The notes beneath the pieces are model-generated. The model did not search any database and was not told the DNA's origin. It saw only the letters and a program-made list of their open reading frames with translations. DNA of 64,000 nucleotides from Erigeron canadensis (taxonomy: Eukaryota; Streptophyta; Magnoliopsida; Asterales; Asteraceae), in the NCBI RefSeq assembly GCF_010389155.1, contig NC_057761.1, positions 59,518,587 through 59,582,586 on the forward strand, written 5' to 3'. Position numbers and translations under genes: made by a program. This document shows, piece by piece, positions 1 to 13,900 of this stretch (position 1 is the stretch's first letter; each line of letters opens with the position of its first letter).

Positions 1-2200
1 GTGGAATGTGAAATGGGAGGAGGGGAACGAATGGCGAGTTAGGGTTTTTGTTATATGTTTATCTAAGTTCTTAAATTTAATACAACAAAACAATGTTTGT
101 AGGTGGGTCCACACATTTGTAAGCTAATGTTTTGTAGTATTTTTTTTTATTGAGTAAACGACACAGATCGGCCTGTGGTTTATTAAAACAATCGTGTTTC
201 GTCCTTTCTAACTCAAAACATCACTAGCAATCATTTATAGGAAGATAAGGTTCACATATAGTCCTTTGACTAGCTGACCGTCATCTATCCTCCGTTAAAC
301 CCCCACGTGTTACCCACGCTTGAATCGAAACTTTTACAAAAATAATATAAAAAATAAAAATAAAAGAAAACATTCTTCGGTGGTGCGTGTACACAATATA
401 ATTACTAATTAATAATAGTGAAATACACACTGCTTGAAATACCTAACTCAATTTTTATACACACTGCTTGAAAATGCCTAACTCAATATTTTATTTTACC
501 TTTTAATTAACTTTTTACGAGCTTGATGTTCTTGATCATTCTAAAAAACTCAAATCATAACAAATGAGCCTCTATATACTAGTAATTGCTAAGGAAATCA
601 TGTTAAAAATAAAACTTATGACAAATAAATGTCTAAGGTTAACCCAAAGTCAAAATTATGTCAAAGATATTGAACCAATCATCTTGATTACCTCAAATCT
701 ATAAACTTCACTTTTAGCTTCAAATTGAAGGATAAATGCCTCAAAATGTAGATAATTAAGATCGAAAAATTATAGTATGCATGAACTATCAAAAACTTTT
801 ATTGTATGCATGACCTTTATAAAAAATCAAATCATGTAACCAACTATAACTGAACAATCAAAACTTACACGTAATAACTCATATGAGGTTCTACGTATAC
901 TATAATACAAGATTTGAACAATATACAATATAATTTTTCAGTCTTAATTACATACATTTCAATGCACCGTATACCTTCATTTTATTAACCCCATAGCCCT
1001 ACCATCACAAGAGTTACTTAAATATATTTAAGTGCCTACAAATAAATGAATAGTACTATTTTATAATGGCAAACCCTCTTTTTATAATAGCATTAAAGTG
1101 ATCCTTTACATAGAACCAGGCACAAAAGTAAATAATCGAAATAACTAGAGTTAAAATTGCCTTTCAAAAAGACTAGAATTAAAATAGTATCCCAAAATAT
1201 CCTTTAACTCGTATATTATTAATCCCATAACATTTAAAAGCTTTATAAACAAAATACATATGTGTGGACCTTTTTTGTGGCACATCATCATAAAATTAAT
1301 CATCATACTATGAAAATTTAGTTTATAAATGTTTACAACTATTTGTTAGAACCACGTTAGTATGACCGTCACTGATCATGTATCATTTTCTTGATATGAT
1401 AATTGACAATAACTGAAATCCTTATGTTTAAGTAAATATATGATGGGCGTATTTACTCTTAGAGACGTAGTGTAGGGTTTTCCATTAGGTGATTGTAAAC
1501 TAAGAGGACTAATGGTGCACACTTTAAACACCAAAAGGGTTGAATGTGTAAATACTAAAGGGTTGAATGTGTAAATACTAAAGGGTTGAATGTGTAATTA
1601 CTCTCATTATAAATAGAGGGTAATTAACCCTAAGTTAAGGTTAATCCCAACACACATAATACCCTAATTTTCGTGTTTGTATTCCTCTCTAATTCGTGTA
1701 TCATGTTCCAACCGAATTACTTATCCCATTATTACTCAATCACCTTGTTATGGGAACCCGAAAGCAATAACAATTATGCTTTAATGTTCTTACAGGTTCC
1801 ACAGGACGATTGTGGATATTTTATCATTCGAGTCGAATCATGTTTATATTTACATATAAATGGAAATTTCAAAAACTATATCTTTCGTTGTTAAGAAATG
1901 CCCTGCATCATGGACTCATGGTATCATATCCGTCAAATCTTCTACGACCCGTGACACACTTGACATAACATCGTCATCATAAAACTCATGAAACTTTATT
2001 CGAAATCAAATCGAATACAAACAATAGTCGATTATAATACAAAATACTTTTTCCATTGTACCTAATTACATATTGTCATGAAAAAGATCTAATCACTCAA
2101 ATATGACAAAATCAACTTTCACATACTAGTTTTGATAACATATTGTACAATGTACTCTTGTACATAAAAGTTGTATCATTAGTTTTTTTTTTAATTATAC
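1..2200. other. Intergenic, degenerate repeats
   Basis: No gene could be supported. The stretch is AT-rich. Around 160-330 it resembles a dispersed plant repeat that I know only by its style. Around 420-500 a short sequence (acacactgcttgaaa, then cctaactcaat) occurs twice. At 1344-1620 there is an LTR-like patch, described separately. The far left edge (1-60) could be the 5' end of a minus-strand gene lying outside the window, but nothing readable confirms it. Confidence 0.5.
1534..1602. repeat. 23-bp unit repeated three times, LTR-like promoter patch
   Basis: Three head-to-tail copies of a 23-bp unit containing gggttgaatgtgtaa; the third copy differs slightly. A TATA-like ttataaataga follows at about 1608-1618. 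Short repeats just upstream of a TATA box are typical of the U3 region of plant LTRs, and a TGTTAGAA sequence, a common LTR start, lies at 1344. I could not find a matching CA end with a target-site duplication, so calling this an LTR is only a suggestion. Confidence 0.45.
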
Positions 2201-2340
2201 AACACAACTTGTATATCTAAACACAAGGTCAAATGAACATTCCTTCCTCTTCACTTTCCTTGTTTCCCCTATCTTTTTCTTTATTATGTTATCAGCCCCC
2301 CATCTCTCAACCCCATAACTCTTACACACACAAACACTTC

Positions 2341-2372
2341 TCTCTCTTACTCTCTCTCTCACACACACACAT
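2341..2372. repeat. CT/CA microsatellite in the bHLH 5' leader
   Basis: A pyrimidine-rich run (ctctct followed by acacac) lies about 150 bases before the bHLH start codon, in the probable 5' untranslated region. CT-rich leaders are common in plant genes. No function can be assigned from sequence alone. Confidence 0.6.
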
Positions 2373-2523
2373 CACCCCTTTATCTTTCACAAACTTGAGT
2401 GAATTCCAAGAACTAAAAAAGACTATTATTCCCCTCCAAGTTTCAATCTTTCTTACTTAATTTCAGAAAAACAGGACACCCATTTGGAGATTTGCCAACC
2501 CCATTTGGTAATTCAGCTTAATT

Positions 2524-4681
2524 ATGGAAAAAGATAAGTTTTTCACCAATGGAATCCCAATCCCTGAATCTTGGAATTCCATCTTTGGTATTGGAATGGG
2601 AATCCAGGGTAGTGAAGTGAATTGTAGTACTAACCCAGAGCAACTTCCAAATTGCTTTTTTAACACCAATAATGTTGACAATTCTATTAACCAAAGAGAT
2701 ATTTTTGAGTCTGCTTTGAGTTCAATTGTTTCATCTCCAGCCAATTCCAATTCCAATTCCCACTCTGGAATTCCATTTCCAACTAGTGGGAATGAAAACA
2801 TTGTTCTTAAAGAATTAATTGGTAGGTTAGGCAGTATATGCAATTCAGGTGAGATTTCACCAATCAATGGAAACAAAAATTCCTGTTACAACACACCTTT
2901 AAATTCACCACCAAAGCTTAATCTTTCGATAACAGGTGGGATTTCAGTTCCAGTAGGTAATCACCAATTACCACCAGCTCCATTTCCAACAGATCCTGGA
3001 TTTATTGAAAGAGCAGCCAAGTTTTCAAGTTTTGGTTACAAAAATGAATTCCCACAATCAGAAACTGAAAATGGGATGAAAGGACAGAGTACTAATGGAA
3101 GAAAGAGAAAAGAATTTCTCAAAGGAAAAGAAACACAATCTAGGAATAGTACTAAAGATGATGCCAAGGTTATTTTTGTCATTTCCATGTAAACTTTTTT
3201 GCAGACTGTTTCAAGATTTTAATATAATAAAAACATATTGTGTTTTTCTTTTCTTTTGGTTGCAGGTTGTGGCAGAAGTAGAAAAAGAGGAATCAGATGC
3301 AAAAAGAAGTAAGTCAAATGAAGAAAAAAAGGAAAATGAGAAGCCAAAAGAAGCACCAAAAGATTATATCCATGTTAGAGCTAGGAGAGGTCAAGCAACT
3401 GATAGCCATAGTCTTGCAGAAAGAGTATGCTATATTTCCCTTTCCTTAATTAGCATGATTATTAATTTTATAAGTTAGTGGAAGTATGACTGTCTATATC
3501 TTGTCTCGTACCTCCATTTGATGGGATTGGGTACAGTTATTAATTGTATATGTTATATAATCATAAGCCCGACTCAAAATCCTTTTTTGGACAAATTCAG
3601 GTGAGAAGAGAGAAAATCAGTGAGAGGATGAAGTTTCTTCAAGATCTTGTTCCGGGTTGTAACAAGGTAAAAATGATGATTATTTTTTTTTGTTGACTTT
3701 TTAAAGTCAACATTTTGAAGTCAAAGTTGAAGCATTTGGACTTCAAGGTTGTAATTTGAGATGGGGTTTTGGTTTTATAGGTCACAGGAAAGGCTGTTAT
3801 GCTTGATGAGATAATAAACTATGTACAGTCATTGCAGAGACAAGTTGAGGTAATTAGAGGTTATATAATCTGAAGTTCTTATACTATGAGCAAGATATGT
3901 ACTACAGTATATTTTTACTATTTGAAGTTTATCGGGTTCTCGTACGTTTGTTGTAGTTCTTGTCGATGAAATTGGCGACTGTTAATCCTAGGATAGATGT
4001 GAGCATGGAAGCACTTTTATCTAAAGATGTAAGCACTTCTAAGTTCTAACATTTTTATATAAGCATTGACAATTTAAACGGGTGTATTTGGATAGGCGTT
4101 TTGAAAGTAATTATTATTACTTGAAAAACAAGAATGAAATTTGGGGTAATTTTGTGTAGTTTTTGTGCAACATTCAGATGTTTCGCCCTAGGGTGTCTGC
4201 AACAAATGGTTTGAACCCTTTTGATGCCTCAATGCAGCAATTTCCTTACGGATTTCAACCTCAAAATAGTGTCATAGTTCCTGATGGACCCGAAACTCAA
4301 TTTTCCATGAACCCTTTGATGGCAGCAATGCACCGTAATTCAATCATGAAGTCATCTCACATTGATGGTTTTGGTGAGGTAAATTTAATTATCAGTTACT
4401 ACAATAGAGTTCAAGATTTTTTTTTTTTTATGTACTCGTAAATGTATAGCAAGGTGTTTATCAATGGTTCTGGTGAAATGGAAAATTTAGGCTTCAACAT
4501 TATGGGAAAATGACCTTCAAAGTGTTGTAAAGACGGCATTAGGCCAGGATCAGCCACAAAGCTTTCATGGTGAGTTGATTTTTCTTTTTCTTTCTGATAT
4601 TTGACTTCTTGTGAGTTAAAAAGTCAAAATGTTTAATGTATATATGGACTTATTACAGGTCAAATGAAAGTTGAGCTATGA
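2524..4681 (+). CDS. bHLH transcription factor (bHLH62/bHLH78-like)
   Basis: Nuclear DNA-binding protein expected to bind E-box/G-box sites as a dimer. Eight exons join in frame: 2524-3168, 3266-3424, 3601-3666, 3781-3849, 3957-4028, 4178-4378, 4491-4569 and 4659-4681, giving 437 residues. The basic region lies at about 253-273 and the helix-loop-helix at about 270-320. The DNA-reading triad H263, E267, R271 (H-x3-E-x3-R) is present, which in this superfamily predicts binding to CACGTG-type sites. The N-terminal half is low-complexity and rich in Asn, Ser and Pro, followed by a Lys/Glu-rich stretch just before the basic region. The core [20 protein letters not shown] is typical of the plant subgroup with Arabidopsis bHLH49, 62 and 78, some of which act in cryptochrome/CIB-type growth control. 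The ATG is the first in frame and follows an in-frame stop. The orthologue within the subgroup is not settled. Confidence 0.95.
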
Positions 4682-7600
4682 TAATGAATCAACTTTACAT
4701 TAAAATTTTAAAAAGTCAATGAAGCCCCAAGAGAGGCATATATAATTCTGTATAGAAAGATAGAAGACACATTGATGGCTTCATCAAGAAATTGATTGTA
4801 TGCAAGAATCTGGTGGTGGCTGCGGGCTGGGGGCTGGCCGTGGTGGTGGCTGGTAGAGCATTGTACAATTAGTAACTAGTAAGATGTTGTAACATGGTGA
4901 AAGAAATATTGTAGGGGTGGATGAGAGAAAAATTAGTTCCTTGTTCAGCCTTTTTTTTTTTTCTTATTTTCCTTATCAATTTTTTTTTAAAATTAGAAAG
5001 TTTAATCATTTTTCTCTTGATTTATTTCCCAACGTTTGATTGGTTCTACTCTGTAAACTCATATAATTACTCTGAAGTCTAAACCATGAAATATATGTTA
5101 GCATTTGTTGAGATATATTACTTAACAAATAAAACGTAAAGAAAAACACCATGTTTCTTTAGTTTTTTTGTCTTTTCAAGAAACTTTAGGTTTGTCAAGA
5201 TTTATAGTAATCATTTTCCTTTTTATAAACATATTGCACATACAAATGACAATGCTGCATTTAGATCATTGTTTCAACTTTCTGTGCCAAACAAGAAAAC
5301 TGAAATGTAAAAAGAAGACTGAAGTAAATAAATAAACTATTGATGGTGTTTAATGTTTTACCTAGTCATATTCAATAGCAATAATTATAGAAAAACATTT
5401 ATAACCATAGTAAAGATGTCACCTTTAAAATTTAATGTTTGAGTTGAATGTGTTTAAAGGATGGGCTTCAAATTTTGCACCTGGGTACGTAATTTGTACA
5501 CATTATACCTATTTATTAATCATTATACAACCTACACAACATATGGTATGTGATCCATACACTATCTTTCATGTACCGTACAACACCCTAAAACATATTT
5601 AATGGTGTACAAATTAATCATTAAATAACTAACATAACATACTTGGTGATGTGCCAACTTTTTTTTGAAAGGTGAATTTCGCTAGAGAACTTCGTGTCGT
5701 GATTCGACAGCGGGAGGTCTAATATACGTTGTCTTAACCAGGTCCTCGTTAGAGAGCTCCCTCGAAGTAGAAATGCCTATTTCAAATACCCGATTGGAGG
5801 AAAACCCCCTACTAATCCGCCCGAAGGCACGACAATCAAATACCCGATGGTGATGTGCCAACTAATATACAAGTTTTGGTAATTTGAAGAGAAGTAGTTA
5901 ACTTGTTCAACATGAATAATTCTAAGAGCTATATATATAATTACATACCATAAAAATTTGGATGTCGTCTTTCTAATCCATGAATAACTCAATTGATTAA
6001 CTTGTGGCAAGATTTTATATATAATGAAAGGTTTTGTATGTGTGATTGTACAATAGCTCTAATCTAATCTAATTAACAACATTGATGGGTATTAGTAATA
6101 TTAACTAGACGACTTTATGCAATCCTAATAAGGAGCACGTACAGCAAAGTTGGTATGAATATGAATTTGGTTAGTATAATACATTAATGGCTTTTAGATC
6201 TTGATGGAAGCTCATACTTTTTTGTCATTACATTATTAGTTTATAGAGTTGAGATTCAAATCATTATCATCAATGCATAATATATAAGTTGAAAACCATG
6301 AATTGATATTATAATACAAAGACATGTTGACGATTTTTAATTCAACATTATTAGCTATACTTAATCAAATTAAACTATAGCCTTATAAGTATTGTGACTT
6401 AAAAAAAAATTTGGCCCAACGGTTTTGATCTGCAGAACCTCTAAAGTCTAAATGCAGGGTTCAATATTTAAAATGCATGTCTTGAATTCTAAATCAAAAT
6501 GTGCGTTAACTATTAAGGTGCATATATATATGTGTTAAAATAGGGCTGGAAAGACTCGAAACAATCTCATGACTTGTCATAGATCCAACACAAAACTAAA
6601 TACCGTAGGTTGTGAATTTTCGATCTGTCAACCTGATTGCTGTTCAAACGGTTTCAAGTGGCCTTTTACGTTAAAAGGTCGACCCATAATGGTTTAAAGT
6701 ATATGCACCGTACCGTATCTTACAAGTCAAATTGTCAACAGATCTAACCTGAAAGCAATCCGCTGACCCATCTTTATATTGAAATGAATTTGTTTGACTT
6801 TGACCTAAATCAGCCTCGCAACTCATTTGACATACGTTATCAAAAACCACTCCGACAACCTACAAATTTGTTCGACCCAAAACCAACTCAACACCGTTAA
6901 CCACGTTCACAGGTTATCTACAAATTAGTAGGTCAAGTGTTTGATTGATTTTGCAAACTAATGACGATATGAGATTAAATTCGGTCATTTCACCATGTTA
7001 ACCAAAATCGTGATGATTTATGGTCCTAGTAATTAGAAATCATTAGGATGACTATCAACCATTTCGAAGAAGCATAGTTTATTATGGTCATTTTTTTTAA
7101 GAATTGGGCATTTCGAATTTTGTCCGTTTCTTTCTTTATTGAATTCGAAGTGATAACATTTACTGTTTTTGGGGTAAGTCCAACATTCTTCCAACTGTAG
7201 AGTCTTGAGTTGTAACTATAAGTTCTTGTCCCATTCTAGTTTCCCCGATTGATACTTCTCTTTCTACTGTTTTTCTTATTAGTCATGTCATTTTTTAACA
7301 ATGATCATAAAGTACAAAAATTTTGACTTATACGGCAGTTTTAAATCAACCAGTAATCTAAATGAGAAGTTGCACTGAATTCTCAAAATGAATAGATGAA
7401 CAAAAATATGTACTATGAATTAATTAAACTTAGACATTGTACCTAAAAGTTGCTAGTACTATTGTAAATGTACAAGTACATTCCAAGGCAATTTATGGCA
7501 ATTCATGATGATTTTATTAACAACAAAAAGCCAAACCAACTATTACAAACCTACCCAATCATTTTCCCATTCACATAAGCTTTCCAAACCAAAAACAAAT

Positions 7601-8482
7601 ATAAATAGATACAATATAAAAAAAATGGTTTCTCTTACCATATACCAAAACCTTCTATTCAGATTTCAGATACGTACAATGTGCAACTTTCAATATATGA
7701 TATACAAATTAGTAAACCATAAAGGCTATAGATTTTATCCTTTGGGAGTCTTACTATTCACTGACTAAAAGAAGTCTTTTTGTTGTCTTTTGAATTGAAT
7801 TAATGAATAGTTACTTTGTTTGATAAGGCAATGTTGAAGTATGGTACAAGGGAATGTAACTAGGGATAAGGGTTTTTGTTGAATGGTGAAATTGAGGTTG
7901 GCCCCTCTTTGAGTTAATGAGTTCCTATTACATACCAAATAGTGGTTGAGCCAACTTTTTTTCAACATTGACATTGACTTCACATTGTTTTAGAAGATGA
8001 TAATTCGGTGCAAATAGTAACCATTACCAAACTTGTCATTAGGTTTCAGTCTGCCTACCCTTTTAATGAACCAAAGTGTTTTCATATCCTATAAAAGAAT
8101 AAAAAAGCCACAATGAACGTATATCGGATGAGTTTTAGTGCTATTTGTAAGTTTTTGAATAACATATCCCCTAACAAGACCCTTAAGCAAGAAGTCGTCG
8201 ATGATAATGATATTCGCCTAATGATGAGCGACCATCTAGTACAATAATTCATTATCTGAAACAAAGACAACACACTTTTTAGCTAATGTCTTAATTGGAA
8301 TGTAGCTTTAAGAGAACTTTAATAATAACGATCTCGAATACTAAATTTCCTTAATTGGTTCAAAACAAGTTTGAAAATTTTTGCGCCACATATGCTTATT
8401 ATTTGGTTTTTCTTGCAAACTTACTTATTTCTCAAAGTGATGTTTCACTAAAGGCTACCAATTATCTCAAATCTCTAATCTG
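4682..8482. other. Intergenic between bHLH gene and MITE
   Basis: The bHLH 3' region is followed by about 3.8 kb with no supportable gene. It contains a SINE-like insertion (separate entry) and AT-rich sequence. The short open frames at 7505-7983 and 8082-8273 have no recognisable domain. Confidence 0.6.
5644..5863 (-). mobile_element. SINE-like insertion with 16-bp target-site duplication
   Basis: The 16-bp sequence tggtgatgtgccaact occurs at 5644-5659 and again at 5848-5863. The 188 bases between begin on the plus strand with a T run, which is a poly(A) tail on the minus strand. Target-site duplication plus poly(A) tail is the mark of LINE-machinery retroposition. I see no clear RNA polymerase III box A or box B, so the copy may be 5'-truncated. 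The body (for example gagaacttcgtgtcgtgatt) resembles a dispersed repeat that I associate with Asteraceae. Confidence 0.75.
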
Positions 8483-8850
8483 TAAGGGGTAATGGTGTAG
8501 TCGGCAAAAAAAATCGGCAAATTTTGTTGGCTACTTTTGGCTTATTGGCTTGCTATAGCACTTGCATTGGCAAATTTTATTGGCTCTTTTTGGCAAGTTG
8601 AATCAGCTAGTATTTACTGATTGTGGCAAACATTGACAACAAATTTTGTAAAGCAAGATTCCCTTTATTTTGTTTGTTTGTGATATGTTTTTTTTTTTTT
8701 TGACAAGTTTTGCCAAAAAGAAAGCTTGAGTTAAAACTTGCCAAAAACTTGTTTTGGCAACAATTGACAAATTTTTGTTTTGGCAAAGACACAGGTCAAC
8801 CATTCATTGGGTTAAAACTTGTCAATCTGGCATTACACCTTTGCCCCTAA
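8483..8850. mobile_element. Tourist-like (PIF/Harbinger) MITE, 362 bp
   Basis: The element at 8486-8847 is flanked by a TAA target duplication (8483-8485 and 8848-8850). Its ends are imperfect inverted repeats: left GGGGTAATGGTGTAGT, right (reverse complement) GGGGCAAAGGTGTAATG. A TAA target and GGGG...CCCC termini are characteristic of PIF/Harbinger MITEs. The interior is packed with TTGGCAA/TTGCCAA variants in both orientations and has no transposase, so it is non-autonomous. The open frames predicted across it are by-products. Confidence 0.8.
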
Positions 8851-10991
8851 GGTAATGCTAGTAAAAAAATCATATTGTTAGGTTCATTATTAGGTTGATT
8901 AATCATTGTCCTTTTAAAAAGAGTAATGATATATCAACTTAGAAATCAACCTAAAATCTTTTACCAGAAAGTAAACTAAACTGTACCTAATTAAAAGTTA
9001 AAGGACAAAATATTACTCTGCATAAAAGTTGTCTATATGATTACAGGAAAAAGGGAAAACAAAGTAAATAGTGTTTTTGTAATAAATAAAATAAAATTAA
9101 TCATCATCATTTGATTATGAAATTAACTTTATGTAAATTGCTCCAAGTATATGCAAATTAATTGATAATAAAAATAAAATTAATCATCATCATTTGATTA
9201 CAAGGTCGTTGATTACAATAGTTTATGCAAATTGCTCCAAGTATATCAGTTACTTTCGAAAAGTAGCGGTAGATATTGCTTGGGCTAGTTAATTGATAAT
9301 GATATACCCTCTTTAAAATCATGCTTATAAATTTATAATACTATATGCATCTACATACACTACAAGAGGCATAGAAGACCGACGCTGATAGGCTGAAAAA
9401 ACGTTTGTGACCAACCCAACCAAAACCACTTGTTTTGACACGTATTTGAAAAACGGCTAGGGGTTTAACATGATTGCATCAGAATACTTAAGTGTATATT
9501 TTTTAAAAGGAAAAAGAAGATTAACTAAAGGGGGAAGATGTTTGTTACTTTGTGGGGTTGATTTGGTATTAAATCATGATTAGAGAGAAGGGGCCACTAA
9601 CCAACCAGGCTGTCACCAATTACATATTCATAAATTACACTCTTTGCCTTTCACTTTATGTCTCTTTCTTCCACCCCGACAAGTTTTTACTTGGGTTGGT
9701 ATCAAGTTAGAAATTAGCCTAATTTTATATCACCATATTTCTCTTCTTATTCATCAAGTCTTTCCAACCACTAGGGAAAACAAGAGAGTAACTTGTTCAT
9801 TTACTCACTTAAAACCATAAAGCAGCTTCTACTGTAAATGCATAGAAAAGATGATTCGCAGAAATCTATCTACTATCGCCATCAAACACCAATATATAGT
9901 GTAATTGATAAATAATGATAAATATTCTATGTAATTGATAAATAATGATAGAATTTACTACGAAAACAGTAACATGCTTTTATTCTGCTAGCTTAAAATG
10001 ATATATTTCAGCTTTAATCGAATTTGCCAAAAGTAGGCTAGCCCGTAGTAAGCAATTTGCCTTTTTTACAATCCAAAATTGAAGCGTTATTATAGATATC
10101 CCAGATAAGATGTACTAGTAAACTGTGATTATTGTTCATATCTCAATTTAGTTGCACCGTCAAAAAAAAAAAAAAAGAAGTTAAAACTATAATAATTCGG
10201 ATCTACCAAGCTAATTATCGGTATTTAAGACTACAATTTTTCACTCGTAACCACCTTCTTCTTCCCTCTGCATCTAATATTCTAATCGTAGAAACATGGG
10301 AATATCGCCATCATGTCCCACTCCCTGTCCTATGTCCTTTTCTAGAATTCCAATCCTAAAAACTAAACAGAATAAAGAAAAAATAAAAGGATTATCTTTT
10401 CTTTTTAAATACGAGTAATATATAAGGCTAGGATTGTTATCTACTAATTTGTTGTTTTCATATCTTATTGTTCAATACTTACATATACTCTTAGCGGTCC
10501 ACAAGTAGGGGAGATACATATATCAAAAAAGACAACACCCACAACCTACTTGTTTAATGGTCTCCACACAAACAGGATTCAGGGGGGCTCCAAAGATGGT
10601 ACTTGTAAACTCCTTGTCTATAAATAAATTATAAACAAACAAGCAACAGACATGATCTACTTGAAGATTGCCCCCTATCCAATTGACACCAAAGGCCAAA
10701 CAAATTAAATGGATCTCAGATTGTAAACTTTGAGTTTCCAATTGTAATATCTATCTAAATAGACCATTTGTCTTTCTACAATTGGGACCCTACATACCCT
10801 ATCTATTATCTCAATATTAAATCAAAATTGCTAAAAAGAAAACTAGGCTGGATATTATTGTAAAGCTGGACTTAAAAAATTTGATTCATTAACAAGATTT
10901 TTCTATCAGTTATGAAGAAATAGCATATTTCTGGTTTGTATACAACAAGTTTCTATTAGTACATACAACTCTTGACACCAAATGGCCATAC
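8851..10991. other. Intergenic, 3' side of the kinesin gene
   Basis: No gene was found. An imperfect direct duplication of roughly 80-90 bp lies at about 9088-9250 (both copies contain attaatcatcatcatttgatta and aaattgctccaagtat). A smaller one is at about 9897-9955 (gtaattgataaataatgata). The right-hand part should include the 3' untranslated region of the minus-strand kinesin gene that ends at 10992. Confidence 0.5.
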
Positions 10992-13900
10992 TTATATGTT
11001 GCATCGGTCATATCCAGAGAACCAGGAAGAGGGTTCTGGCAATGTACTCGATTCTACATCGCCCTCACTATATAACTTCTCAAATTCCTCTATGGGTTTC
11101 TGGTCAACTGAGGTGTTTGACTCCTCTCTATCATATATCGGCATATCATAAACGGGAGCTGATGCCTTGACCTTTTGTTTTTTCTTTATGTTTTCAATCT
11201 GCTTGAAAGCATTTTCCGTTTCCCGTTCAGCCTCCATAGCTCGTGCCTGCACATTTAATGGAATGTGTCAGTCTGACGGAAAAATTAGATGCCAAATCTA
11301 ACACTAGATAAAGTAGAAACACTAATCTGAAATAATTTTTAAGCTCAGGTAATGTCACTCTAACTGCATATAGCTATCAAAGTATCAATTCTGACATACA
11401 TAATCACAAAGCAATAAGCATAATGGACTCCGGGACTAAATCTAGGGTGTCAACCTCCCAGTGCCCTTGTTTAATCTGACACATTGTGAAGAAACCATTA
11501 CAAAAAAGAGTATATAAATAATCACAGGCCATAAGACAGTTGGTGAAGTTCGATGTTGTAGCATTCTATGAATGGAAAAAATTTTATTTGAAGTAAGGTG
11601 AAAGGGTAAGATTTATTAGCATTGATGCTGGCTATGCAGGGATGGCTCATCTACAAATTGTAGCTTAACTACAACAAAAAGACCTTCTCTAATGGAACTA
11701 GAGGTGGCAATATCGACCCGTTTACTTCTGAATGCACTTCAGTGATACTTCATGTCTAAAGAGTCAAATAAAAACATCAAGAGAACCTTCTTAACCAATT
11801 TATCTTAAAAAGGAAAAGATTAATTTTGTTATCATATTTGACATACTAGTTTGCCTCCATCTCATTTTGACCAGTTACCCAACATGTCCGCCCACCCATT
11901 AAAAACGAAAAGATTATTTTTGTAATCATATTTGACATACTAGTTTGCCTCCATCTCATTGTGACCAGTTACCCATAATGTCCACCCACCCATTACTAAT
12001 TTACCATAATAACTTCAAAAGAACAAGAAACGGGAAACTCACTTGTGCAGCAGCCATGGCTTCTTCTGCATCCTTGAGTCGAACAACTAACTCACCCGCA
12101 GCCTGTACAGCTTCCGCAGTGTCGCTTAACTGCTCTTGAAGGCCTTTAATTTCATCCTTAAATCTTCTTCTTTCTTTCTCTCTTTCAACTTTTATTGTTG
12201 AAATCTCTGAAGCAAGAGCATTAATAAACCTAGACTCATCTCCCCGCACTCTTGCTCTTGCAAATGCTTTCTTAACATCTTCAACTCCATCTTGAATTCT
12301 TCGTTGTCTTATAAGCATATTTATATGCTTTTCTTCCAAATCGGCATAATTTTCAAGCATTCTTGCATGGCCCTCCATAGCCGTTTGCATAGCTTCATTT
12401 AATTCCGCTGAACATTTTCTTTCAGAATCAAGGTCCAGCCTTTGCTTTTCAACAAGCATCTGAGTTTCTTGTAGCTTATATTTCAATTCTTCTACAAGTG
12501 AAGTCCATTTACTTTCTAATTCATTGAAACAAATTCTCTCTGATTCAAATTTCTGTTCAGCACTCTCTTCAGTGGACTCCCCATTAGTTATTTGTAGAAT
12601 AGGGCTTTGGTTTTTGGTTGACTTAGGTGAAGACTCGATGTAAGATTGAAGTTGACTTCTTAAATCCTGAATTTCTTCAAGTAATACATCTCTTTCTCCC
12701 ATATCAAAGAAATTCCTATATCGTTCCAACTCGTCATGTACATTCTTTAACTCAATTTCTTTTCTTAGAATTTCTGGATGATTCTCATATTTTTCCTTCA
12801 GAATCTGTGTTTTATGTAGGAAAAGAAGCACAACATATTAGTAAAAGGGTTTGAGACTAGAGGTGTAAAATTTGTTCCAGTTACTTAGATTGGGTCAATT
12901 TGGATTGTGTTTTATCCCAAACAGGTTAATTACTTAATTTTTAACAATATTAATCATATAAGCTCCAAGGGAATTAGTCGAAAGTGGTCCTGAGTGTAGT
13001 CTTCACGCATACAACCTTCTAAATAGCTGTCGTTAAATCTTCAGATTATTATTTTTTAACAATATAAATCATAATTATAGAATGTACAACATTATATGAT
13101 GAAATGTTTGCTTGTCCATTACACCCAGCCTGTACCAGAAGTAAAATATAACCCATATCAACCATCCCTGTTTTGACCCGACATCCAACCAGCCCTGACA
13201 CCTCTAACTGGAACACATACCTCATGCTTCTCTGCCAAAGACGTCAACTCATCATTCACAAACTCCTCGGCTGACAAAACACCGTCCATCAGATTCTCTA
13301 AACGAGCAATTTTGTCTTCTTGCAATTGACCGATGATAGCAGTGCATTCTCGTTCGTGTTTGTACTGTTGCACCTGTTGTGAAATGAATGTGGAGCGGTT
13401 AAAGGGTAACAAAGTTATTTCATGGTGGCATCATACGTTTCTAATGTGCCAAAACAAAAGAATATAGCAAAAGGGGGACAAGTGAAAATGGATCTAACAG
13501 ACTGAAGTCGACGAGAGTCTAGTTCTTTTATGTATACATGTATACAATACCACTAAGGTGTCACCTAGTTGACTTTTTGTTTTATATCAAAGTTTTAGAT
13601 TATTACTGTCATAAACTCATAATATTGTATTGTATAATAAGCACACAAGTTAATTACATAAAGTGGACATAGTTTTGTGGTTCAACTGCAACTGGGGCCT
13701 GTTTCAACCCGTTTCAACCCTACCATTACCCAACCCGCCTGACCCTGCCATCTTTGCACCTATAAAAGCGCAAGCATACCAGTCGATTAAGTTGCATGAT
13801 TTCAACGTTTTGTTTGGTGCAGTACTCTTCCAATGCCATTTCTCGTCTTATTGCTCCCGCCAATACCTTCTCTACAGCCTGAAGGAATGTTAAAAACTAA

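Noticed and set aside
2463..2876. Open frame of 137 residues on the minus strand
   Set aside because: It lies opposite bHLH exon 1 and has no recognisable domain; low-complexity coding sequence leaves the other strand open.
6540..6980. Possible diverged retroelement (gacccataa-type motifs)
   Set aside because: Such motifs recur as degenerate intergenic and intronic repeats; no ends or coding remains could be defined.
8603..8803. Minus-strand frames inside the MITE
   Set aside because: They sit within inverted TTGGCAA repeats of a non-coding transposon.
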